Source of the DNA: Gymnopus androsaceus JB14
Taxonomy: Eukaryota > Basidiomycota > Agaricomycetes > Agaricales > Omphalotaceae
NCBI GenBank assembly: GCA_009733575.1
Contig: ML769447.1
Span: 186,001 to 250,000 of the forward strand
Direction of reading: 5' to 3'
DNA length: 64,000 nt
Below are positions 54,634 through 64,000 of this stretch, in pieces. Every line of letters begins with the position of its first letter. The first letter of the stretch is position 1. Both the position numbers and the translations under genes were made by a program. The notes beneath the pieces were generated by a model, which was not told the DNA's origin, ran no database searches, and saw only the letters and a program-made list of their open reading frames with translations.

Positions 54634-57000
54634 CTAGTAATCGCAATGTCTCCACATCTTCACATAGACTCTATGAAATCGAAACGTCGAAAGGATCAAC
54701 ATCAGCGATGAAGGCGTAGAAAAGATGGAGGGAGGAAAGACTCACACAATCATACCCGTTCATAATCATCCTCTGGCCAAGTAGCGGACCACGTCGATTA
54801 AGCGTTGGTAAAATCGCGCATTGCAGCTATCGGATTGGCAATGAGACGGGCATGAGACGGGCATGATACCCAAGGATCAGATGATTGTGATTGTGATAGG
54901 GACTCGACAAGTGCATGAACATCGAATCAAAATGTGATTCATCATTTGTACACGTTGGAACTTGGAGGGAGGAGGTTTTCGGGATGTGTAAGTATTGAGA
55001 AGTTTGCAGCAGAATCAGATTGGAAAGATCCATGTACTAGAAATGATTCCTCTGACGAATGATCTATGGATGGGAATCGGGATTATGATTCGGAAGATGG
55101 GCATGTAAGGATGCCTGGAAATCGCGCATTGCAGCTATCGGATTGGCAATGAGACGGGTGTGAGGATGGAATAAGCGCGGTATGATTATCAATGAGAACA
55201 AACCCCAAAGAGCAACGGAAAAAGGCTTACTATCAGAAGCATCAATCCAAGGCTTGTTTCCCTGTCCGTCTGGGAACCATCCGTTTGTACCACCGACAGC
55301 GACGTTGAGAATGAGGTAAAACTCTAACAACAAAAGCTATTAGCACCAAAGCAGGCAGAAACCCTCGGACCGTACCTTGATCAAAAGGTGTCGCATTAGT
55401 TCCATTGACCCATGGGTTTTGCAACATTTCCGACTGAGACCCATTCTGTACCACGCTCGGGAAGTCGCCGCGTTCAAAAAATGGCTTGTTGAGCCTATCA
55501 AAGGTAAAAACACGTTTAGTCGACGACAAACATTAAAAAGGTCGACCAACTTACTTGAGAAAGAGAAGCGATTTCAACCTGGAATCAACGTACATTCTCA
55601 TAAATGTCGGTGTCTATTCCAAAACGTAGGTGTGAAAATCTTGCTCGGAAGGGTTCGGAGGATCAGCGGCCGAGTTGAAGACTTTGCGTCTCTGAGTAAA
55701 GTAGGAATAGGTTTTCTTGACACCATTGAGGAACGTAGTAGGTCACCAGTTGAGAGATCCTTGAACGTAGTTGGACCCACGGAAAGTATAGAGAGATCCG
55801 TTGCTCGGATTCGACGATATCGATCTCACCTAGTTGAGATAGTTAGCAAACGTGAAATAAGTAGCGCGAGGAAACGTACCACTCATTGCCATGTTCCGTA
55901 TGTATTATTGACTGGTAGCATCCATATTGCCGCCAAAGCTGCAAATCCAGGTTAGGAGACATAGAGTGAGAATCGGAAGAGCATATCTCACCCAGTCGCC
56001 TTTCGGCATTTTCGCCTTGACTTCCACGCGTCCGTATCGAATTGAGCTGCTTCCCATAGTGGTAAGCCTTGCACTCTGTACCGGGTTGATCACAGTTCCA
56101 GCAGTAGCGTTAGAGACCGCTGAACAGGCTTCGAGGTATGCTTTTTGGTCAAAGGTCGTTCCTAGAGAACGCGAATACGGGTAAGAATAATGAAAGTCGA
56201 TTGAGATAATGGAAAGACTGTACCCGAATCGGCATCAGTAGTTGCCTGAGTGTACGACGTAGATATATTGTAGGTGCAGCCAGTGATATTGTAGACCGTG
56301 TTGTTGAGGATCGAGCTCAAAGGCAAAACGTTGGACGTAAGTGTTGGAACAATGTAGAGGTAGCCGTCTTTGACGTAGGAGTTGTTGGATGAATCAGTTG
56401 CCATTTCGAATTCCCCGTTACTAGAAAGAGTTGAGAGAGAGAAAGTGACAGTAAGCTGATAAAAGCACATACCCGAACCCGCTCATATCGACTTCCCTAA
56501 TAAACGTTCCAGTGCCATCTCCGCCATTTCCATTGATCCCTGTACCAAATACCGTATCCGGATTGTTGAATTCCTCGTCCAAGACGATACAAAGAGGGCT
56601 TGTATCCATGTCGATACGTTACGCCAGTTGAGATAACACTGCAGCGCGCCTGCGACCAGACCGAGAGACATGACTCCGTACGTGAGCCAATACGACAAAC
56701 TTTCACGCGTAGATTTGGCAGAAAGCCAGGGTTTTTGCGGCGGATCTTCTGCAGAAATCATCGTGCTCCGCATGCGGGTATTCAACCAGGATTTTTGGCT
56801 TCCAAACTGAGAAGAAGAAGAGCGAACCAAAGGAGAAGAGGCAGACGCTGTTACTGTACGACGAACCGGCGGGCGAGGAGCAGCAAGACGTAATGCGCTG
56901 GGCGATTTTGGAATTGCAACTTCTGCAGCATTGCTTGGACCATAATAAGACGGAGAACGGATCGAAGCGGCTGGACGAGCAGGAGAAGACGGCGAGATTC
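54634..57000 (-). pseudogene. GH16 glucanase-like gene (SKN1/KRE6 family), decayed
   Basis: Read on the minus strand: a Ser/Pro-rich cytosolic N-terminus (about 57000-56760), one membrane helix (LTYGVMSLGLVAGALQCYLN), then the GH16-like ectodomain DEEFNNPDTVFG, TFIREVDMSGFG, GEFEMATDSSNNSYVKDGYL, SARLTTMGSSSIRYGRVEVK, the EIDIVES catalytic-type motif, FFERGDFPSVVQNGSQ, NVAVGGTNGWFPDG, AAMRDF and VKMWRHCDY. Such proteins are type II ER/Golgi proteins needed for cell-wall beta-1,6-glucan. Lesions: shift near 56607, one base lost near 55938 (before the WMLP-like codons), bases lost after IVES, TAG replacing TGG at 55614-55616, TAA at 54798-54800, and a 270 bp insertion (54846-55117) that duplicates part of the AAMRDF exon. 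Convergent with SET copy D. Confidence 0.8.
54846..55117. repeat. 270 bp insertion bounded by about 40 bp direct repeats
   Basis: The GH16 sequence AATCGCGCATTGCAGCTATC and the next 20 bases occur on both sides (54813-54852 and 55121-55160). The insert is also present in the other GH16 copy (42241-42507), so it predates the duplication. It has no coding or transposon features I recognise. Confidence 0.65.
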
Positions 57001-57599
57001 ATTTTCAGTATCCGAAGAGTAAATTGAAGGCGTGAAGAGCTAGAAACGAGATCGCTATCCTTTTCGTTGAAAGGTTCATGGTTGAGTGAAGGATGGTAGT
57101 GGTACTGAACCAAGATTCAAGATGCATAAGCGCCAAATTTAGACAAGCGCGTGACCGTGATTTTTCTCCAATAGCCAAAACATACAGTATCAATAAATTT
57201 ATACAAAGGCTATGTACTATGTACTAGATAATAATCCATTCCGTCGAAGTAAGACGTGCGGGTATCGTCGACTTTGGGCTGTCCCAAAGAGATCTACAAC
57301 CAAGCCATTAGCAGCAGTACGCGATAACGAGAAGGGAAGAACTTTACGAATCGATTTAAAGAGAACCTATTTTTATCACCCCAGGTCGTTAGCATACCTG
57401 GTAGAGATGATTAGAAGGGAGGAACGAACGTTGTCGAGCTTTTTTCGAGACAACGTCATCAGCTAACGAGGACCAGCCGAAGCGAAGTAACTGCTGGTCT
57501 GTTCTTGGGAACGTATGATCCTTAAAAAATACTTCATCAAGTCGTCAGCTTCTCCTTGATCCTGGATATTCTCTACAGCCTCATCCATCGATTGCCTCG
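57001..57599. other. Intergenic, no gene seen
   Basis: Promoter side of the former GH16 gene and downstream side of the next gene. A frame at 57212-57466 has no features. Confidence 0.4.
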
Positions 57600-58290
57600 T
57601 CAGATGCTTGTAGATCCTGGAATGAGAACCTTGTTATTAGGCGAGATGAAAATGAAGTAAAGTTCAAGAACACACCGACGCCATGCCCCCATTACCTGGT
57701 CCATCACGATATCTTCTCCCTCGCTATAATCCTCTTCTCGCTCTTGGAATTCGTCGTTATAGATTACAATTTGCCCCGCAAGTTCCTTGAGGCGCGCTAC
57801 TGAGGCCTGCATGAGAAATCAGTAAAATTGAACTGGCGAGCTGGAAACGTTACTCACTCCAAAAGTGGCATTAGCGACGGCCTCCTTGCGAGCCTCGACA
57901 GAGAGGTAGGACTGGGAGAGTAGGAAGATGAGGAGGAGGAGCGAAAGGACAGCGAATGAGCCGTAGAGCCAAGCAAACGAGAATAAAGTTATCAAGGCAA
58001 CAACCTCGGTTGACGAGGAGTCAGTTCCCCAGGAAAGCGTTCGATGCATGTAAATACTCACCATCCTGGCAGATTGTACTTTCGTGATGGACCAAATCTG
58101 AGAATATTATCAGTGAAGAACAACGCTAATTGCAAAAAGCGATTACGTTGGTACCAATACCTGGCGACGTAGAAGCAGCGGAGGGCTGAGGAGCGGAAGG
58201 CAAACTTTGAGAAATGGCTGGGCGAGTTGACGAATAAGACGCTGATTGGGAACGTAGCAGTAGAGAGTCGGATGCAGAGGTAGAAATCAT
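57600..58290 (-). CDS. Small single-pass membrane protein
   Basis: CDS complement join 57600-57629, 57696-57806, 57858-58004, 58062-58097, 58147-58290; all introns are GT-AG, giving 155 residues in frame. The N-terminus is Ser-rich (MISTSASDSLLLRSQSASYS). Then IWSITKVQSARM leads into a long hydrophobic stretch (VVALITLFSFAWLYGSFAVL and SLLLLIFLLSQ, residues about 61-91; one or two helices), and a charged C-terminal helix (VARLKELAGQIVIYNDEFQE) with an acidic segment follows. I recognise no family. The donor at 58146 (GTAATC) was preferred over the earlier GTATTG because only it keeps the hydrophobic frame. Confidence 0.6.
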
Positions 58291-58615
58291 CGCTAGTAAT
58301 GTATAGTGGTAGGTGGTAGTTTGGGTAAGAGTTGGGCTGAGCTTTGTTGAGCCTTATATACAGACAGTACGATCGGGCGATCGCATTCCAGATTCAAGAT
58401 CCTCAAGTCAGAAAATCAGCATGAGATTACATAAATTTTTGAAGCAAACTTTCTCTTGGCTTGCCAGGGAGCCATGAAGCGACTAGATTTCCGTTTGAAG
58501 TTGGTTTCAAGAGAGAGAAAATCTACGCTTTGGCCAGTGTGGCTGTGCAAATTCGTGTGATTAAGGGCCGCAGCCGAGTCGCTCTTATCCTCATTCATCA
58601 CGTTGGAGCCTCGAA

Positions 58616-59744
58616 ATGTCTGCTAATCAGCTTGCGGCAGAGATTGTCGAGGAAATCTTGCAGCAGCTTTGGTCCTCGGACTTGTCTCCAGCAGAGCGAA
58701 TTCTCTTTATGAAAACTTGCTCTCGTCTCAACAGCACCTGGAAGTCTCAATTTGCTCGTATCGCTTCCGTCACCATCCACATTCCCTGCATAAGCTATCT
58801 TCTTTATCTGGCTGAAATCATCCGCACCGGAAAATCACTTTTATACAATAGACAGTACCTCAGAACGGCGGCGCGCACCATGATTTGTTCTCTTGACTTG
58901 CGAGAGCCGGGAGTCGGAGTTGATAGCAACTCTTACAGGGTCTGGTGTATGTTTTTCCGTATGAGAAACTTCATTGGTCTTCGAACATGCTTTCCGAGCG
59001 TTCAGAGGCTCTCTTTCCAAGCCGTCTTCCTCCCTCACCTCGGGTACTGTCTTGGAAGGCGACCACAAGTGGCTCATACCGACCTATCTATTTTATTTGA
59101 CACTGCACAAAATCCTTCCCTTCAGCAACACAAGGTGCTCATCAATTTCGTGATCCATGACCCCGAAACAACCCAACCCTTCTCAGTTGTACACACTGAA
59201 CACAGCAGTGCGACGACGCTGGAATCTCTCTCCAATTTCCGGGCTACGGTCCGCAGATGGGGGAGACTCGGAGCCATAGGCTCATTGTACTTCTTATTGT
59301 ATGCAAAGCTGGGGCACCTACCAGGCCGTTCCTGGGAAGAGTCGCATCCAATTGATCCTTACGCCATCAGGGAGAAAATTGTAGATGGATTGCACCTCCA
59401 TGGCCGTGAAATCCGCGTTAGCTGTAATACGGAGTTCTATGAGCATGATTTATCCGACTCGGACGATTTTTGGGGTATCAGTCGACGTCTATATATAGCA
59501 GGAACTTCAGCTTCAACCCCTAGTTAGTATGCTTTCTTCTCTCTCTGAGTCCATCGACTGAAGCATTTTTGTCTTGAATGCAGGCTGGGGTCTCTTTGCC
59601 ATTCATCTGTACCACCGAGTCAATGAAGTCTGGCTACGCTACAAAGTTCCAGATATTCTGGGAAGATATGTGAACCCCGACAGCCCTTTGAGGTCATTAA
59701 TGTTAATGCGGTCCCTACGTACAGGCGCTCTGCATTACTACTAA
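58616..59744 (+). CDS. F-box-like protein, two exons
   Basis: CDS join 58616-59522, 59584-59744, 355 residues. The N-terminus MSANQLAAEIVEEILQQLWS, LSPAERILFMKTCSRLNSTW has the F-box-like pattern (LxxEIxxEIL, then a helix with CSRLNxxW). The remainder is unrecognised, with FPSVQRLSFQAVFLPHL suggesting a leucine-rich strand. The second exon ends SPLRSLMLMRSLRTGALHYY. Unrelated in sequence to the other F-box genes here. It is divergent from the membrane-protein gene, with about 325 bp between the starts. Confidence 0.65.
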
Positions 59745-60026
59745 TTAGCTTCGACTCTCGAGTCATAGTCAAGAACTTTGCGCTTTTTACAGATACATTT
59801 TATCAAATTTCCATTGCAACGAGCTGTGCATTTGTCAACTTCGCCAAGATCTCCAGTGCCATCGACGGCCTAGATGGCATGAAGAACAAGCCTGAATGTG
59901 CTGCTTCTGTAAGACGTCTTCGTTCCAACCCATTTCATGAGCAAATGAGCAGATGAAAGTTCGAGTTGAGAGGCAAAAATTTGAGTAAGAAAATACAATA
60001 TCCAGCGAACTCTACTTAGAAAACTA
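59745..60026. other. Convergent intergenic spacer
   Basis: 3' regions of the F-box gene and the MFS gene; no gene seen. Confidence 0.5.
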
Positions 60027-63000
60027 TCATTTAATGAAAAACGTCGCAACTGCAGCAAACCCGCACACTATAGCACACACGACAAATCCATAAGGATAGC
60101 CTGACGGATGCCCCTCTACGCTTATGGACCACAGCTATGAAAAATACATCAGCTTCGAGTGAATAGAGATTGGGGGGGGAACGTACCCATCCACCCAACA
60201 CAGGTCCAAGACATCGAGCAAGGCTCACTATGGTCTGTGCTAGACCGTTAGCGTATCCGACTGATTCTGGTGGGGTCACTGTAGACGGTATGCATGAGAA
60301 TGTGAGTAGCGAAAAACCCGTAACACGCACTGTAATTTAGAAGCACAGAAATCGAAGTGAACGCAAAGGTCATTGCACAATATCGAACGGCTCTGTATAA
60401 CCACAATTCGAATTAGAGCCAGCAGAGGAGCAGGGATTCCTAAATGAGCTTACGTGCTTATCGCGATAGCTGTAGAAATTCACTAAGTAAAACATCTCTA
60501 CAACAGCATGTGTGACACTCACCCGTCATCAGAGCCAACTTGCCCAACCCATCCGGATGCCCAAACGGAATTCGGTACAGGACAACAGTCAAATACGCTG
60601 GTATGAATAGAAATGTACCTAGTCGGTACATAGTCAAATGGGAAAGATGACCTCTCGGAGGGCTAGCATAGAGAAGATATAAGTGGGACGAAGAGAGAGA
60701 GAGAGAGGATTTACATACCCCACATTCCTAGTTGATTGGTTAGTACAAGCTTTGAAAGCAAAACGAAAAAGACCTACGGGTATAGATAAAACTGGTAGAA
60801 TATTTGAGCGATTCCCATCAGCGCAACTAGATATAGCAGTCAGTACATCTCCTAGATCCTTTGGAAAAAATATCAACGCACTCAATTGCGCGAAATCACT
60901 AGCAGTGAGACCAAGACCACCTGCATCATACGCACTGGCAACATCATTTCATACAATTTCAGCACTACGTTTAGGATATACATACCTAACCAAATACGAC
61001 ATGAAAACCTGATCATGCGTCGTCGTATGAAGCGCCAAAAGCCCAAACTGAACAATAACAAGACCTGGTAGCTGCGCCAATGGCGAAGACGACACCGCTG
61101 GTGCCGCCGAGTCCAAATCCAAAAGCGGAGTAGTCTCCGACACTGTTAACTCATCCAGGCGCATAACCGAAGGCTGTCTAGATTCCAGAATCGGTGGTAA
61201 ATCTCTTTCAGGGGGTGAGACAATCAGATCCACTTCAGAGGATTGAGATTGGTAGGATAGATTGAATTCGAGGGCTGTTACAGCGGGCGGCGTGTTGACT
61301 CCAGAGTTGGCGAAGATTGATGGGAGGTGCTGTCGAGAGGCAAAGACGTTGTCGAGAGAATGGGAGATCAAGGACTCGGAAGAAGTGCCTACTAGAGGAG
61401 AAGGAGCCATAGCAGTCGCGGCGGAAGGTCGACGGGAAGATCTACGCTGTGGGACGGGGAATCCCTGATTTGAGGCTACTGAGGCCAGACGAGTACGAGG
61501 ACGATTAATACTTTTTCTTGAATCCCGACGTCCTCTGGGCTCGTTTTCATCCACATCAAAAGTATCAACATCATCATCACCTCGCTCAGTGCCCTCATCA
61601 TCCTCGAATGGATTTTCATCAACGTTGAGAGCAGAAGCCACCCAAAGATCTGCAATACTATTGACAGCATTTTCATTTGCCATAAAAATCATCTCGGCAA
61701 TGCTGCGAGTATCCGATACGTCGAGGTCTTCACGAGAAATATGGTGTGAACTCCCACTATGGTTTGTTTGAAAAGGTGGTCTGGCAGGGGAGGAGTTCGC
61801 CAACATCTGCCGATAGACGGATCCGGAGGTACGACCAAGTGAGAGTTTACTTCCTCGTCTTCTACTATACCCTTCGAGGTTGGACCTCGAACTGGACATC
61901 GTACGTGTTCGATGGCCAATTGGGATACCCGAACCTGTTGACACTCGTGATGCCTGTTCGTCGATATTCGGAGTTGGGTATTCAATCTCGATCTTTTCGG
62001 GATGAGAGGGAATTATACCTCCTCGAGGGCCACCGTCGTGTCCGAGGAAACAAGCCAAGATAGAGCCTATTGATATGCGGAGATGAAGGGGCTGGTTAAG
62101 CAGTGGGAAAGTGCTAGTACATACCAGCAAGAAGGATCAGTCCAGCCACTATCGAGGGAAGAAGGTAGGGGAAATCAGTCAAGAATCTCCACTGATGGAA
62201 TATCGGCCATCTTTCAGCAGGACGTTCGACTATTGCGGTAGGAAATTTCAGCTCCTACAAACAGTACGAATGTTGCAACTTACATAAACCGCCAATGACT
62301 GGACCTAGGAGGCCACCAAAGCCCCAGAAGAACCTGCATATGGATAAGAAACCATGAGTCTTACCGTGGACGTCATACAACTTGGTAAACGTACCCCAGG
62401 ATAGCGTAAGCGCGGCCTTCGTTTGAACCATCTGTGATAAATACGACAGAACCTCTAGCCACACCGACTGCTCCTGCGAATACGCCTTGGACCAGCCGAA
62501 TGCATATAGCCTGCGTGATAGTTTTTGATAACCCAAAAGCAGCCACAGATACTGCGCTTCCAAAGAGCGTCAGGACAAGCACGAATCGGCGTCCGTATCT
62601 CTCTGCGACCGTTGCCTGAAAGATGAGCGGATCATGAATCTGATGCGGAGAAAGATAAAGAAACCGACTAACCCAAAGTAAGGATGTCAGGAACTGACTG
62701 AGGAAGAACATCGCCACTGTGAACAAAGTGCTTGACGTTAGAAATGACACAAAAAATGACGATATTGATGGACTTACCCAAAATGCCAGTCCAGAACGCT
62801 GCATCTGCTTCGTCTGAGAACCCAAAACCTAGAGGAGAGAAAAGGATTGGCAATGGAAATCGAGATTTTTTGTAGAAAATAGCGAACCTTTCACCATGAA
62901 GAGCATAAACGGCACTGAGACGTTCGAAGAGAGAAACTCTCCAAGCATTGTCTAGAATGGATTCGAAGTGAAAAATAGATCAACAGGAGTTGAATCCGTA

Positions 63001-63190
63001 AACCTACAATTGAAAGAACCGACATTGGCAAAGCCGGCAGAGGCGTGATTGGCATTTCAGTCGACGAAGGCAACATGGTGGGTATGGGAGGCGGTGGAAT
63101 TGACGCGTCAGTTTCGATATTGATGTCACCTATATCAACCACTGCTTGTTGAGCAGGTTGAATTGTGGAGTGAGAAGAGCTGCGCGGCAT
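60027..63190 (-). CDS. MFS transporter (DHA1-like) with long central loop
   Basis: Multi-exon gene on the minus strand from ATG 63190 to TGA 60027-60029; exon joins checked at the 5' end, the centre and the 3' end keep frame. N-terminal half: MSVLSI, TMLGEFLSSNVSVPFMLFMV, WTGILVAMFFLSQFLTSLLW, the motif-A-like AERYGRRFVLVL, LVQGVFAGAVGVARGSVVFI, and FFWGFGGLLGPVIGGL. Then an unusually long hydrophilic cytosolic loop of about 270 residues (SRVSTGSGIPIGHRTRTMSS through TSSESLISHSLDNVFASRQH), Ser/Asp-rich and probably phosphorylated. The C-terminal half includes VIVQFGLLALHTTTHDQVFM, ALMGIAQIFYQFYLYP, VTPPESVGYANGLAQTIVSL and a final VCAIVCGFAAVATFFIK. This matches the fungal MFS proteins related to plant ZIFL and vacuolar drug:H+ antiporters. 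Substrate unknown. It looks functional. Confidence 0.8.
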
Positions 63191-63884
63191 TGCGAGCAGT
63201 ACAATGCTGCTTTTTGAAGGAGGACGCGTGAAAGAAAATAGGAAGAAAGAACGGGACGAAAGCGAAGGCTTTTATTCCCGTCAGTGATGACGATTTTTTT
63301 TGATAAGGTCTTCCCCTTGATGAGCGGTGCTAGCGGTTCCACTCAACATTCCCGCGACAGTTGTCAAGATTTGGCAAGTAGAAGAGTTGAAGCAGATTTC
63401 TAGAATTTCGAAATACGGAGGAAAGACGTGCGCTCAGAGGAGCTCAAACTCCGGATTTAAGCAGGGTCCGACCTAATATCAAGCGAGAGATTTCTGCCAC
63501 GAGCACGAGAGAGGCGGGTTGTTCAGAATCATTGTTTGTTATCACGGAACCGAGGCCCGACTGCTATGTAGCGTGAATTCTGCTACAAGACAGAGGCCCG
63601 ATACAGGTTGAATGTCGATAGCTGTAGCCTCCGATTCCAGCTCTTCATGGTCTGGAAGCCCTAGATAACGGACAGGTCTGACGAGTACAGCCGCTGCACT
63701 TCGCAAAAGTTCAGCGGGATCGTTTGGAGAAGCTTGTGCTCCTTGATCGTCGCAGCGCTTTCAGATGTTGAATCTGGATCTATACATAAAACACAGGGTC
63801 ATGCGTAGGGTGTCATGCGTAGGTGGAAGTTACAGTCAAAAAAGAGCTAGATACTCAGTATAGTATTTAGCTCACATAATTATG
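63191..63884. other. Intergenic between MFS gene and tRNA
   Basis: Promoter side of the MFS gene; no other gene seen. A short direct repeat GTCATGCGTAGG occurs twice at about 63799-63822. Confidence 0.5.
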
Positions 63885-63966
63885 TCCTTCTTAGCTCAGT
63901 TGGTAGAGCGCGTCACTAGTATTTACGATTGATGACGAGGTCAGTCGTTCAAGTCGGCTAGAAGGA
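63885..63966 (+). tRNA. tRNA-Thr (anticodon AGU) with 10-nt intron
   Basis: Full cloverleaf: acceptor TCCTTCT / AGAAGGA (7 pairs), D stem GCTC / GAGC, anticodon stem CGTCA / TGACG with loop CTAGTA-intron-A (intron 63922-63931, TTTACGATTG, at the canonical 37/38 position), and T stem AGTCG / CGGCT with loop TTCAAGT. The anticodon AGU reads ACU/ACC; the CACTAGTA context is as in yeast tRNA-Thr(AGU). The first pair is U1-A72 rather than the common G1-C72. Internal A and B boxes are TAGCTCAGTTGG and the T loop. A T run at 63988-63992 can terminate Pol III. Confidence 0.9.
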
Positions 63967-64000
63967 ATTTCAACTTTCACTGTGTAATTTTTGACTACAG

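Larger units (their letters stand above)
53794..55117 (+). repeat. Duplicate of the 41.2-42.5 kb segment
   Basis: Covers the SET 3' part, its downstream flank, the last two GH16 exons and the 270 bp insertion. It matches 41207-42507 with few differences, showing that SET and GH16 were duplicated together. Confidence 0.8.

Overview
The window looks like a piece of a basidiomycete (Agaricomycetes-type) nuclear genome. The grounds are many 35-60 nt GT-AG introns, families typical of mushroom-forming fungi (F-box-like proteins, NACHT/ankyrin NLRs, a TPR-CHAT protein, a DUF6698-like gene, a SKN1/KRE6-type GH16 gene, a seven-helix fungal membrane protein) and a tRNA-Thr with a short intron. I cannot name the species. 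Most of it reads as accessory, repeat-rich DNA with many broken genes; everything here was worked out by eye, so family names are from memory and were not searched.

Layout. 0.5-5.2 kb: two decayed genes, one DUF6698-like. 5.9-8.5 kb: a mosaic of housekeeping-gene fragments (AP-1 mu subunit, then actin fused to ribosomal protein L3). 9.7-12 kb: an intact F-box-like gene. 12.5-16.8 kb: a dead NLR (NACHT + ankyrin) cut off by a Copia-like LTR, and an NLR-type N-terminal fragment on the other strand interrupted by a MITE. 17-31.4 kb: a duplicated block. A roughly 3.4 kb segment holding a small secreted six-cysteine protein gene occurs inverted (17.0-20.5) and direct (28.0-31.4), plus a truncated copy (24.3-26.8); the last two belong to a 3.7 kb tandem duplication that also carries the 3' end of an F-box gene and a SET pseudogene. 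32-36.8 kb: a large TPR-CHAT gene with about 19 TPR units and an intact His/Cys dyad but one 1-nt frameshift. 38-42.2 kb: the F-box / SET / GH16 module again, with a dead F-box, the only intact SET gene and a 3' stub of GH16. 43-44.5 kb: seven-helix membrane protein. 44.7-47.6 kb: nested small transposons, including a complete 859 bp LTR-TRIM. 47.7-57 kb: a second SET-GH16 copy, partly inverted, pseudogenised, and split by a 5.37 kb Helitron that itself contains a hAT-type MITE and a foldback-like element. 57.6-63.2 kb: ordinary intact genes (membrane protein, F-box protein, MFS transporter), then tRNA-Thr.

The clearest finds are (1) a Helitron whose exact ends are proved by a paralogous empty site in the same window; (2) a family of short inverted-repeat elements (three full copies, one partial) with shared ends and the same order of two internal motifs but different internal palindromic repeat words; (3) the actin-RPL3 chimera; (4) the TPR-CHAT/NLR group, which may be a remnant of a fungal immune gene cluster. 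No CRISPR array or bacterial operon is present.
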